Source: an uncultured Clostridia bacterium (GTDB lineage: Bacteria > Bacillota > Clostridia > Oscillospirales > Acutalibacteraceae). Taken from it: a stretch of 64,000 bases of DNA. The notes under the pieces are model-generated. The model was not told the DNA's origin. It worked only from the letters and a program-made list of their open reading frames with translations, and did no database searches. This document shows, piece after piece, positions 32,621 to 41,048 of the stretch. Position numbers and translations under genes: made by a program. How positions within the stretch are numbered: the stretch's first letter is position 1; each line of letters opens with the position of its first letter. Where the stretch lies: contig CAMVEX010000010.1 of assembly GCA_947166625.1 (NCBI GenBank), positions 18,774 to 82,773 on the forward strand, in the 5' to 3' direction.

Positions 32621-33727
32621 TTAAAAAGTTCCTTTTATAAGCTTGAGAATATCGCTGAATGAGATCACTGCCATAAGTATCAGCAGGAGCACCATCCCTA
32701 TCGCGTGAACAAGCCCTTCAAATTTGCGCGGTATCGGCTTTCTGAATATCATCTCAACAAGGATGAAGAGCAGATGCCCGCCGTCCAGCGCGGGGAGCGG
32801 CAAAAGATTAAACAGACCTATGTTTATCGCGATGAGCGCCATTATCATAAGCACATAATCCCAGTTTGCGCTTGCCGTCGCAGTCTGCGCGGCGTCCGCT
32901 ATGAAGGAAACGGTGCCTATCGGGCCGGAGAGATCGCTTATCCCGTAGTGACCCGTGATAAGGTCAAAGAGCGAGAGATAGACAAGGCGCGAATATGTGA
33001 GCGACTGGGTGAAGGTATTTTTTGCAACCGATTTGAATGACGGCTCAACGCCTACTATGACAAAATCATAGATGATCGTAAATATCTTCCTGCCCTTTAC
33101 CTCGCGGTATTCGGTATCGAATTTGACACCTTTGCATTCCACCTTTTTGCCGTCTCTCAAAACGACGATGTCAAATACTCCGTCGTCATCCCTCTGCATG
33201 AGGAATGAAACATCCTCGCCCGTGAATACGCGGTGACCGTTGATCTTATAGAAATGATCGCCCTCTTTGAGGCCATATGAGGGGCTCGCGGCGTCTTTTG
33301 AGAATGAATGTATCTCGGTGGTGGAGATAAGATTATCGGTCGTGGCGAGCATTATCGCGACTATTATCACACCCATGATGATATTTACGGTGCCGCCCGC
33401 GAGGATTACAAGGAATCTCTTCCACGCTTTTTGATTGCAAAAGGCGCGCTCATCCTCGCTCTCGGTATTCTCGCCCTCCATGGCGACAAAGCCGCCTATC
33501 GGGAAAAGCCTCCATGAATACTGCGTTTCGCCGCGCTTCCTTTTGAGAAGGACGGGCCCCATTCCCATGGAAAACTCATTGATTTTGATCTTGAATATTT
33601 TGGCGACGGTAAAATGCCCGAGCTCATGAAAGAAAATCAAAAAACCGAAAAAGAGAATGGCTATCAGTATGGGCCAGACCTTGCCCCATATCTCTCCCGC
33701 GGTAATGAGAGGAATTATATCGGTCAT
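32621..33727 (-). CDS. rseP: Site-2 protease family M50 (RseP/RasP)
   Basis: 368 residues with four membrane helices. The zinc-binding HELGH is in the first helix (LIFFHELGHFTVAKIF), one PDZ domain follows (GLKEGDHFYKINGHRV), and the second active-site motif NLLPLPALDGGHL gives the third ligand Asp. It cleaves membrane-embedded anti-sigma factors and leftover signal peptides. It overlaps dxr by 4 bases, as is usual between dxr and ispG in Firmicutes. Confidence 0.95.
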   Translation of the reverse strand: MTDIIPLITAGEIWGKVWPILIAILFFGFLIFFHELGHFTVAKIFKIKINEFSMGMGPVLLKRKRGETQYSWRLFPIGGFVAMEGENTESEDERAFCNQKAWKRFLVILAGGTVNIIMGVIIVAIMLATTDNLISTTEIHSFSKDAASPSYGLKEGDHFYKINGHRVFTGEDVSFLMQRDDDGVFDIVVLRDGKKVECKGVKFDTEYREVKGRKIFTIIYDFVIVGVEPSFKSVAKNTFTQSLTYSRLVYLSLFDLITGHYGISDLSGPIGTVSFIADAAQTATASANWDYVLMIMALIAINIGLFNLLPLPALDGGHLLFILVEMIFRKPIPRKFEGLVHAIGMVLLLILMAVISFSDILKLIKGTF

Positions 33728-34869
33728 TTAAGCATCGCCTCCGTTTTTTCTCTTATTTCTCTGTCGAGTTCAATTATATCGCCGAGGGTGTAATCATCCG
33801 CTCCGGCGGGGTATTCAAGCGAGGCCTCGACCGCCTGCGCTATCTGTGAAAATCTGATTTTTCCGCTTCTGAAAAGCTCGTTTGCCTTTTCATTCGCCGC
33901 GTTGACCGACGCAGTATATAAGCCTCCGCGCCTGAGCGCCTCGCGGCACAGCTCCATACATCTGAAGGTTTCGCAATCGGGCTTTGAGAATGTGAGAGTC
34001 GCCGCCTGAGCGAGATCAAGCTCCTTTACGGGGCTCTCGAATCTGTCCGGATAGGTCAGCGCATACTGTATCGGGATCCTCATATCGGGGACTCCGAGCT
34101 GCGCTATCACGGAATTGTCATTGTATTCAACAAGCGAATGAACTATGCTCTGACGGTGGACGAGCACCTCGACCCTGTCCTCCGGGATTCCGAAAAGCCT
34201 GACCGCCTCAATTATCTCCAGCCCTTTATTCATCATAGTAGCGGAGTCTATGGTGATTTTTGCGCCCATAGACCAGTTCGGATGCTTGAGAGCCTGCTCC
34301 GCGGTCACATTTTCGAGCTCCTGCGCCGTCTTTCCGAAGAAGGGACCGCCCGACGCGGTAAGTATCAGCTTCTTTATCTGCTTTTTATCTCTGCATCCCT
34401 GAAGAGATTGAAAAATCGCGGAATGCTCGCTGTCAACGGGTAGGATGCTCACCGAATTTTCGCGGGCAAGGCGGTTGATGAGATCGCCGCCCGTGACCAT
34501 AGTCTCTTTATTGGCAAGGGCGATATTGCTGCCGGCAAGGATCGCCTGCGCAGTGGGCTCAAGGCCCGCGATACCTACAAGCGAATTCAACACGCAATCC
34601 GCTTCAAGCCGCGCGCATTCGAGCACTCCTTCTCTGCCCGGGAGGATCTCGGTATCCGTATCGGCCACCTTGATTTTTAATTCCTCAGCCTTTGCCGGGT
34701 CGGCGACAGCCGCGTATGAGGGGCGGAATTCTCTTATCTGATTTTCAAGTATATCTATCCTCACATTTGAAGTCAGAGCCTTGATTTCAAAGCCCAAAAG
34801 ACGGGCTACATCCAGCGCCTGAACGCCGATGGAGCCTGTCGAGCCGAGAATTGTGAGATTTTTTATCAT
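33724..34869 (-). CDS. dxr: 1-deoxy-D-xylulose 5-phosphate reductoisomerase
   Basis: 381 residues from ATG 34869, which follows CCGGAGG; an upstream in-frame ATG at 34917 has no ribosome binding site. NADPH fold TILGSTGSIG, metal/substrate site LPVDSEHSAIFQ, the flexible SGGPF segment (LTASGGPFFGK), and MNKGLEIIEA are all present. It makes 2-C-methyl-D-erythritol 4-phosphate, the first committed step of the MEP pathway. Confidence 0.96.
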   Translation of the reverse strand: MIKNLTILGSTGSIGVQALDVARLLGFEIKALTSNVRIDILENQIREFRPSYAAVADPAKAEELKIKVADTDTEILPGREGVLECARLEADCVLNSLVGIAGLEPTAQAILAGSNIALANKETMVTGGDLINRLARENSVSILPVDSEHSAIFQSLQGCRDKKQIKKLILTASGGPFFGKTAQELENVTAEQALKHPNWSMGAKITIDSATMMNKGLEIIEAVRLFGIPEDRVEVLVHRQSIVHSLVEYNDNSVIAQLGVPDMRIPIQYALTYPDRFESPVKELDLAQAATLTFSKPDCETFRCMELCREALRRGGLYTASVNAANEKANELFRSGKIRFSQIAQAVEASLEYPAGADDYTLGDIIELDREIREKTEAMLK

Positions 34870-34930
34870 ACGCTTTGCCTCCGGGGGAAATAACAGGGCC
34901 GCTCTGCGAGGAAGCACAGCGACCCGCCTT

Positions 34931-35800
34931 TTATTTAATTGCGACAGAAAGAATTATTTTGAGCGTGAGATACATCGTGGGCATGGTAAAGAGGAATGAA
35001 TCCACTCTGTCCATAGCACCGCCGTGCTCGGGGAAGAGGGTGCCGAAATCCTTGACCGAGTAGTTTCTCTTTATCACGCTCGCCGCGAGATCGCCGCACA
35101 TTCCCATCACGCAGCATACGGGGATGAAGGCAAGCACCATCCACCATTTGATAACATCGTTGCCGAAGAAAAATCTGTCAAATATAAAGAATATTATGAG
35201 CGCCGTGACGGTGGTACCCACAACGCCCGCTACAGCCCCTTCAACGGATTTGTTCGGGCTGATATTCGGAGCGAGCTTATGCTTGCCCATAGCCCTTCCG
35301 ATAAAGAGGGCGAAGGTGTCGCACAGCCATGCGCAAAGCATCGGCATAAGCAAAAGGAATATGCAGTTTGAGCGGCGGAATATCCCGGGATATTCCTCAA
35401 GCAGGTGAAACGTTTTGACAACGCTTGACATCGCGAGCGGGACCGCGGTGGAGGCGAAAACGCCGATAGCGACGTGTTCAAATCTCGTCACACTGTACAT
35501 CTTGAGCATCAGTATCAGGATGAAGAGAATATAAACCGCGTAGAGCACCGTGCCCGAAACGGGAATATACCGCTTGAGATCAAAGCATTGATAAACTCCG
35601 AGCAAGACGGAAAACACCATCATCACACCGGTGAGTATTTTGTTTTTACAGCCCGATACTCCCATCACCTCATGGACGCAGAGCGCCGAGAGCAATACTA
35701 CGGGTATCGCCATCACTTCTTCGTAGCCGTAGCCCGCGCAAACGAGCATTCCTATGGCAAAGAGGGCAAGAATAATGCCCACTGTTATTCTGACTTTCAT
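34931..35800 (-). CDS. cdsA: Phosphatidate cytidylyltransferase
   Basis: 289 residues, about eight membrane helices. The C-terminal signature runs SVIKRNYSVKDFGTLFPEHG then GAMDRVDSFLF, close to the S-x3-KR-x4-KD-x3-PGHGG-x2-DR-x-DS pattern of CDP-diglyceride synthases, with Glu in place of the Gly of PGHGG. It makes CDP-diacylglycerol for phospholipids. It lies between uppS and dxr with short gaps (51 and 61 bases). Confidence 0.93.
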   Translation of the reverse strand: MKVRITVGIILALFAIGMLVCAGYGYEEVMAIPVVLLSALCVHEVMGVSGCKNKILTGVMMVFSVLLGVYQCFDLKRYIPVSGTVLYAVYILFILILMLKMYSVTRFEHVAIGVFASTAVPLAMSSVVKTFHLLEEYPGIFRRSNCIFLLLMPMLCAWLCDTFALFIGRAMGKHKLAPNISPNKSVEGAVAGVVGTTVTALIIFFIFDRFFFGNDVIKWWMVLAFIPVCCVMGMCGDLAASVIKRNYSVKDFGTLFPEHGGAMDRVDSFLFTMPTMYLTLKIILSVAIK

Positions 35801-35851
35801 TGAAACTCCCTATGCGGCACAGCCGCAGTATAAACGCAATAATGAATCATA

Positions 35852-36583
35852 TCAGACCGCGCCGAATCTTCTGTTTCGGGCGGCATAATCCAGGATCGCC
35901 CTGTCGAGATCATCCGTGGTGAAATCGGGCCAGAGGATATCGGAAAACCAAAATTCCGAATAAGCCGCCTGCCAGATCATAAAATTGGATAATCTGTATT
36001 CTCCGCTCGGTCTGATTATCAGATCGGGGTCGGGCTGACCTGCCGTAAAGAGATTGGCGGAAATATCGTCTTCGGTTATATCTCCGGGGCTCAGCTCTCC
36101 GCGCTTTACCCTTGCGGCAAGCTCTTTGACGCTGTGAAGTATCTCATCCCTGCCGCCGTAATTTATCGCAAGATTTACCCGCATGATCTTTTTATCGGCG
36201 GATTCCTCTTCGAGCGTTTCTATGCTCTTTACGATATCGGCGGGCAAGCCGCGTTTTTCGCCGATGAGATGAAAGCGAAGGCCTTTGCGCTCATTCTCTT
36301 TTTCTCTCTCCTCAGCCTCTTTGAGAAAGCTGCGAAAGAGCTTCATAATGGCGGCTACCTCTTTGGGAGGCCTGCGCCAGTTTTCGGTGGAAAAAGCATA
36401 AAAGGTCATACATTCTATGCCGATTTCCGCTCCGTAATCGCAGATCCTGCGAAATACCTCGGCTCCGGCCTTATGCCCCTCGCTGCGCTCGAGACCGCGC
36501 TTTGAAGCCCATCTGCCGTTACCGTCCATTATTATGCCGATATGCCTCGGCATATTTATTCCTTCAAATTTTTCGGGAACCAT
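35852..36583 (-). CDS. uppS: Undecaprenyl diphosphate synthase (cis-prenyltransferase)
   Basis: 243 residues. The substrate motif IGIIMDGNGRWASKRG with the catalytic Asp and the C-terminal RPSGEYRLSNFMIWQAAYSE plus WPDF box define the family. It makes the C55 carrier lipid for peptidoglycan and teichoic acid. The ATG overlaps the stop of frr (TAATG), giving translational coupling. The isoprenoid precursors come from the Dxr/IspG enzymes of the same operon. Confidence 0.96.
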   Translation of the reverse strand: MVPEKFEGINMPRHIGIIMDGNGRWASKRGLERSEGHKAGAEVFRRICDYGAEIGIECMTFYAFSTENWRRPPKEVAAIMKLFRSFLKEAEEREKENERKGLRFHLIGEKRGLPADIVKSIETLEEESADKKIMRVNLAINYGGRDEILHSVKELAARVKRGELSPGDITEDDISANLFTAGQPDPDLIIRPSGEYRLSNFMIWQAAYSEFWFSDILWPDFTTDDLDRAILDYAARNRRFGAV

Positions 36584-37137
36584 TATACAGTCATTATTTC
36601 CTGTTCTTTTGCTTTTGAGGATTCGTCGATCTCTTTGATATATTTATCGGTGAGTTTCTGGATCTCTTCCTGCAGATCGTCAAGATCATCCTCTGTGATC
36701 TCGGACGCCTTCTCCATCTTCTTTGCCTTCTCTATGGCGTCTCTTCTGATGGAGCGGACTGCAACTCTCGAATCCTCCGCCATTTTGCGGACATCCTTGC
36801 TGAGGTCCTTGCGGCGCTCCTCCGTAAGCTGGGGGAATATGAGGCGGATCACTACGCCGTCATTCTGAGGATTGATACCGATATCGCTCGCCTGGATAGC
36901 CTTCTCGATGGCGTGGATGGTGGATTTATCCCAGGGCTGGATCGTGAGGATCCTCGCCTCGGAAACGGAAACAGCCGCCATCTGATTGATAGGGGTCGGG
37001 GTGCCGTAATAATCCACTCTGATTTTATCGAGCACATTGGCGTTTGCCCTGCCTGCTCTGAGCTCCGAATATTCGGTATTTAAGAGCTTGACCGTCTTTT
37101 GCATTTTTTCTTCTGTGGTGGCAATTAAAGTATCCAT
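36583..37137 (-). CDS. frr: Ribosome recycling factor
   Basis: 184 residues, the standard length. Typical blocks: LNTEYSELRAGRANANVLDKI, YYGTPTPINQMAAVSV, QPWDKSTIHAIEKAI, LTEERRKDLSKDVRKMAE. It splits post-termination ribosomes together with EF-G. It follows pyrH after 38 bases with an AGGAGG site. Confidence 0.97.
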   Translation of the reverse strand: MDTLIATTEEKMQKTVKLLNTEYSELRAGRANANVLDKIRVDYYGTPTPINQMAAVSVSEARILTIQPWDKSTIHAIEKAIQASDIGINPQNDGVVIRLIFPQLTEERRKDLSKDVRKMAEDSRVAVRSIRRDAIEKAKKMEKASEITEDDLDDLQEEIQKLTDKYIKEIDESSKAKEQEIMTV

Positions 37138-37175
37138 AGTTTCCTCCTGTTATGTAAAATATAATCTTTTCCGGA

Positions 37176-37880
37176 TCAATAAACGAGTGTTCCTATATTT
37201 TCGCCGCATACCGCGCGCACGATATTCTGCGGATCGCTGAGATTGAATACGAGTATTTTGATATTGTTGTCTCTGCAAAGCGATGCCGCCGTGGAATCCA
37301 TTACCTTGAGATCTTTTTCGAGCACTTCGGAATGGCTCACTCTGTCATATTTGACGGCGTCCGCGAATTTATTGGGGTCTTTATCATAAACTCCGTCCAC
37401 ATTGGTCGCCTTGAGGATCACTTCCGCGTTTATCTCGGCAGCTCTGAGCGCCGCGCAGGTGTCGGTCGAAAAGAAGGGGTTGCCCGTACCCGCTCCGAAG
37501 ATGCAGACCCTGCCCTTTTCGAGATGCCTTACCGCCTTGTTGCGTATATAAGGCTCCGCAAACTGCTTCATCTCTATCGCCGTCTGAACTCTTACATCGA
37601 CTCCGAGATGCTCGAGGGTATCCGCGAGGGCAAGAGAATTCATGACCGTCGCGAGCATTCCTATATGGTCGGCTCTCGTGCGGTCCATCGAGCCGCCGCT
37701 GCGCCCTCTCCAGAAGTTGCCGCCGCCGACCACAAGCCCGACCTCAACGCCGAGGTCGCTGACCTGCTTTACACACTCGCAGATCGAATTCATAATGTCA
37801 AAATCAAAGCCGTGACCCTTATCGCCGGCAAGCACTTCGCCGCTGATTTTAAGCAGGATCCTCTTATATACGGGCTGCAT
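37176..37880 (-). CDS. pyrH: UMP kinase
   Basis: 234 residues of the amino-acid-kinase fold: [15 protein letters not shown] (phosphate-binding Lys/Gly), [59 protein letters not shown]. It phosphorylates UMP to UDP. First gene of the eight-gene minus-strand operon. The usual upstream rpsB and tsf are absent; instead a divergent GH89 gene lies there. Confidence 0.97.
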   Translation of the reverse strand: MQPVYKRILLKISGEVLAGDKGHGFDFDIMNSICECVKQVSDLGVEVGLVVGGGNFWRGRSGGSMDRTRADHIGMLATVMNSLALADTLEHLGVDVRVQTAIEMKQFAEPYIRNKAVRHLEKGRVCIFGAGTGNPFFSTDTCAALRAAEINAEVILKATNVDGVYDKDPNKFADAVKYDRVSHSEVLEKDLKVMDSTAASLCRDNNIKILVFNLSDPQNIVRAVCGENIGTLVY

Positions 37881-37912
37881 AGCGCATACCTCCTCATATT
37901 ACAGTTGAATAC

Positions 37913-37941
37913 ATTTTATAATATTTTGCGCTTAGTGTAAA
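37913..37941 (-). promoter_or_regulatory. Promoter of the pyrH-polC operon
   Basis: Minus strand: TTTACA (37941-37936), 17 bases, TAAAAT (37918-37913); an overlapping TATAAA gives 15-base spacing. About 30 bases lie between it and ATG 37880, with TGAGGAGG before the start. Confidence 0.6.
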
Positions 37942-38016
37942 GATAATTTTTGAATTTTGCAAAAAAGTTTACATTACGGGAAACTCCGCGAATCGTTACT
38001 CACATCACAAAAACAG

Positions 38017-38045
38017 TTGTATGTTTTATAAATATGTAGTATAAT
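38017..38045 (+). promoter_or_regulatory. Promoter of the GH89 gene
   Basis: TTGTAT (38017-38022), 17 bases, TATAAT (38040-38045). The leader of about 60 bases can fold into a stem with arms around 38068-38078 (GAGGGGCGC) and 38085-38095 (GCGCTTCCTC), just before the ribosome binding site. Confidence 0.75.
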
Positions 38046-38109
38046 TCAAGGGTAACGAAACCGAGGGGCGCGGTTTTAACGGCGCTTCCTCAATTAAGGA
38101 GCAAGTCGA

Positions 38110-40218
38110 TTGAAAAACCTGATTTTAAGGAATACGCCCGATATTGCGGATCGCTTTGAGCTTCGCGAGATACCCTCCGCCGACGGACTGAACACCTACG
38201 AAGTCTTTTGTGAAGACGGTAAAATAATCATCTGCGGCGATTGCAAGATCAGCATGGCGATGGGCTATTATGACTATCTCAAAAAATACTGCGGCGTCAA
38301 TTATTCTCATTGCGGCAACACATCTCTCAATGTGACCGACGCTCCCCTTTTTGAAGGCAGGCTCTCCAAGATCATCCCCCAAAAAAGAAGGGCTTATCTG
38401 AACTACTGCACCTACGGATATTCAACCGCATTCTGGAAATGGGAGCAGTGGGAAAAAGAGATAGATTTCATGGCGATGAACGGTATAAATATGCCGCTCG
38501 CCGTGGTCGGCTCCGAGGCGGTCTGGTATTACACCATGCGCGAATTCAAATACAGCGAAAACGGCGCTCTGCGCTATCTGAGCGGCCCCGCATTCTGGCC
38601 CTGGCAGATGATGAATAATCTCGAAAGCTATTTCAGCCTGACCGACGCCGCCTATATAGAGAGCAGAGTAGAGCTCGGCAAAAAGATAATAAACAGAGAA
38701 GTTGAGCTCGGTATGACCCCCATTCAGCAGGGCTTCGCCGGTATGGTGCCGCGCTCATTCAAAAAGCTGTATTCAAAAATACGAATGAGTATGGTGCCCT
38801 CCTGGTGCAATTTCCCGATAACCTTCCAGCTCGACCCCATGGATCCCGTATTCAAAAAATTCGGCACCGCTCTGCTCGCGAAGCAGAGGGAGCTTTTCGG
38901 GATCTATCACTACTACGCCTGCGATCCTTTTCACGAAAACGACCCGGCAGTAAAGGCAAAGGATTATCTCTACAAGGTCGGCGCGGCGATAGACGGTATG
39001 TATAAGGATTTCGACCCCGAGTCGGTGTGGGTAATGCAGAGCTGGTCGCTTCGCGAGCAGATAGTCAAGGCAGTGCCCAAGGGCAGGCTGCTGATCCTCG
39101 ATATAGACGGCTCGAAGCATTCTGCTACCGAAGAATTCTGGGGTCACGATTTCATCCTCGGAAACATTCACTCTTTCGGTGACAGAAACACGCTTCACGG
39201 CTCCGTAAAGGCGCTTGCGGATAATCCCTATTCAAAGCTCGGCGCCCCGAACTGCGTCGGAACGGGTCTTTTCCCCGAGGGAATATATCAAAATCCGCTC
39301 TATTACGATTTACAGTATCAGATGCTCACCGAGGCTGAAGAAATAAATCTCGACGAATGGCTCGCCGACTATGCCCGCAGACGATATAAGAGCGATGAGA
39401 GCGCGGCGGTCACGGCGGTCAAAAAACTGCGTGAATCCTGCTATTCGGATAAATGCACGGGCAGAGAAACGGGCTCCCCGATCGCCCTCAGACCGACCAC
39501 CTCATTCACCCACACCGCCCCCAACGATCACCCCGAGCTTCGCTATGACAATAAAACCCTGCTTGAAGCGGCTCAGGCGCTTATCGGGGCTGAAAACGCT
39601 TCGGGAGACGGCTATCTCTTTGATGTATGCGATATAACGAGGCAGGTGCTCAGCAACTACGCAGGCGCTCTCTATTCAAAGGCCATGCAGGGCTTCAACG
39701 AGCGCGATCTCAGCCTGTTTGAACGCAGCGCAAACGGCTTCCTCAAGATTTGCGACGAGCTTGACGAGCTGCTTCAGACCCGCCCCGAGCTTTCGCTTTA
39801 TACCCATTTGAAGCAGGCGGGCGAGCTTGCGCTGAATGAAAAAGAAAAAGAGAATTTTGAGCTCAATCTGCTCACGCAGGTCACCCTCTGGGGTCCGATA
39901 CAAAACCCCTCACTCTATGATTACGCGTGGAAGGAATGGGGCGGGCTCATCAAGACCTATTACGCAAAGCGCTGGCAGAGCTTCTTTGAATATCTCGCGA
40001 TTGAATTCCCTCATAAGCGCAAAAAGATCTCCACCGTCACAAAGAAGCAGAGAGACGGCAGAAACACCTATCTCGGCGATCCGTTTTATAAGAGCTTCGC
40101 CGAATTTGAAAAGAACTGGCTTCGCACCTGCGACCCGGAGCCGCCTTCGGGCGGAGATACCCTTGCCGTTGCAAAGAGGCTGATAGCAAAATATTCCGAT
40201 AAAATTTTGAAGGGCTGA
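38110..40218 (+). CDS. Alpha-N-acetylglucosaminidase, family GH89
   Basis: 702 residues. The start is TTG 38110, with AAGGAG 8 bases upstream. An N-terminal small domain leads to the NAGLU catalytic barrel: YLNYCTYGYSTAFWKWEQWE, EIDFMAMNGINMPLAVVGSE, GFAGMVPRSF. From comparison with the human enzyme the acid/base is probably Glu276 (CDPFHEND) and the nucleophile Glu390 (GLFPEGIYQN). GH89 enzymes remove terminal alpha-linked GlcNAc, for instance from mucin O-glycans. Unlike many bacterial GH89 proteins it has no signal peptide or carbohydrate-binding modules, so it would act on imported oligosaccharides. It is monocistronic with its own promoter and terminator. Confidence 0.92.
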   Translation: MKNLILRNTPDIADRFELREIPSADGLNTYEVFCEDGKIIICGDCKISMAMGYYDYLKKYCGVNYSHCGNTSLNVTDAPLFEGRLSKIIPQKRRAYLNYCTYGYSTAFWKWEQWEKEIDFMAMNGINMPLAVVGSEAVWYYTMREFKYSENGALRYLSGPAFWPWQMMNNLESYFSLTDAAYIESRVELGKKIINREVELGMTPIQQGFAGMVPRSFKKLYSKIRMSMVPSWCNFPITFQLDPMDPVFKKFGTALLAKQRELFGIYHYYACDPFHENDPAVKAKDYLYKVGAAIDGMYKDFDPESVWVMQSWSLREQIVKAVPKGRLLILDIDGSKHSATEEFWGHDFILGNIHSFGDRNTLHGSVKALADNPYSKLGAPNCVGTGLFPEGIYQNPLYYDLQYQMLTEAEEINLDEWLADYARRRYKSDESAAVTAVKKLRESCYSDKCTGRETGSPIALRPTTSFTHTAPNDHPELRYDNKTLLEAAQALIGAENASGDGYLFDVCDITRQVLSNYAGALYSKAMQGFNERDLSLFERSANGFLKICDELDELLQTRPELSLYTHLKQAGELALNEKEKENFELNLLTQVTLWGPIQNPSLYDYAWKEWGGLIKTYYAKRWQSFFEYLAIEFPHKRKKISTVTKKQRDGRNTYLGDPFYKSFAEFEKNWLRTCDPEPPSGGDTLAVAKRLIAKYSDKILKG

Positions 40219-40248
40219 TTCCCCGCTTAACTTCGCATTTGATCTCCG

Positions 40249-40280
40249 CCGCGCGGATCCTCGGTCTGCGCGGTTTTTTA
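40249..40280 (+). terminator. Intrinsic terminator of the GH89 gene
   Basis: CCGCGCGGA / TCTGCGCGG, a 9-bp stem with one G-T pair, followed by TTTTTTA. Confidence 0.9.
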
Positions 40281-40305
40281 TGATTTTATTTCAGACGATA
40301 AATCA

Positions 40306-40338
40306 ATTAAGGTTATTTTAAGGTATTATATCTATAAT
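40306..40338 (+). promoter_or_regulatory. Promoter of the two-component system with response-regulator direct repeats
   Basis: A TATAAT -10 box (40333-40338) lacks a usable -35 box. Instead there is a direct repeat ATTAAG-GTTAT-TTTAAG (40306-40322), units 11 bases apart, ending 10 bases before the -10. This is one mismatch from the TTTAAG-N5-TTTAAG site that I recall for the streptococcal regulator CiaR, and fits autoactivation by the OmpR-type regulator encoded next. Confidence 0.7.
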
Positions 40339-40367
40339 GGGAAAAACGATGAAAACGAGGTATCAAA

Positions 40368-41048
40368 ATGAAACTTCTGCTTGCCGAGGATGAAGCCGCT
40401 CTCAACGAGGCGGTCACCGATATACTCACCTATCATAAATATCTTGTTGATTCCGTCTATGACGGAGCCGACGCTCTCGATTACGCCCGCCTCGGCGATT
40501 ATGACGGGATAATTCTCGATATAATGATGCCCAAAAAAAGCGGGATCGAGGTGCTTGAAACTCTGCGCAGAGAGGGAATAAAAACTCCCGTGCTTCTGCT
40601 GACGGCAAAAGCCGAGGTGGAAGACAGGATCGCAGGGCTTGACGCAGGCGCGGATGATTATCTTCCAAAGCCCTTTGCCATGGGCGAGCTTCTCGCGAGG
40701 ATAAGGGCGATGCTCAGGCGGCGGGAGGATTTCACCCCCGATATTCTCTCATTCGGCGATCTGACCCTCAACCGCGGCACCTATGAGCTCGGCTCAAACG
40801 GTCAGGCTCAGGTGCTACCCAAGATAGAATTCCGCATGATGGAAATTTTTATGCTCAATAAGGGGATATATATTTCCGGCGACGATTTGCTTGCGAAGGT
40901 CTGGGGCTTTGATTCGGACGCCGAAATCGGCACCGTCTGGGTCTATATTTCTTATCTGAGAAAGCGCCTTGCCGCTCTCGGCTCAAAGGTCGAGATAACC
41001 GCAAAGCGAAATGTGGGCTACACTCTTACGGAGGCAGACAATGGTTAA
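40368..41048 (+). CDS. OmpR/PhoB-family response regulator
   Basis: 226 residues. The receiver domain has the acidic pair (LLAEDEAAL), the phosphoacceptor Asp51 (GIILDIMMP), the switch Thr (LLLTAKAE) and Lys of PLPKPFAMGELLAR. The C-terminal winged helix is of OmpR type (FRMMEIFMLNKGIYISGDDLL...VWVYISYLRKRL, AKRNVGYTL). It overlaps the histidine kinase gene by 8 bases. In sequence it resembles CiaR/ArlR-type regulators; the direct repeats in its own promoter suggest autoregulation. Confidence 0.94.
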   Translation: MKLLLAEDEAALNEAVTDILTYHKYLVDSVYDGADALDYARLGDYDGIILDIMMPKKSGIEVLETLRREGIKTPVLLLTAKAEVEDRIAGLDAGADDYLPKPFAMGELLARIRAMLRRREDFTPDILSFGDLTLNRGTYELGSNGQAQVLPKIEFRMMEIFMLNKGIYISGDDLLAKVWGFDSDAEIGTVWVYISYLRKRLAALGSKVEITAKRNVGYTLTEADNG

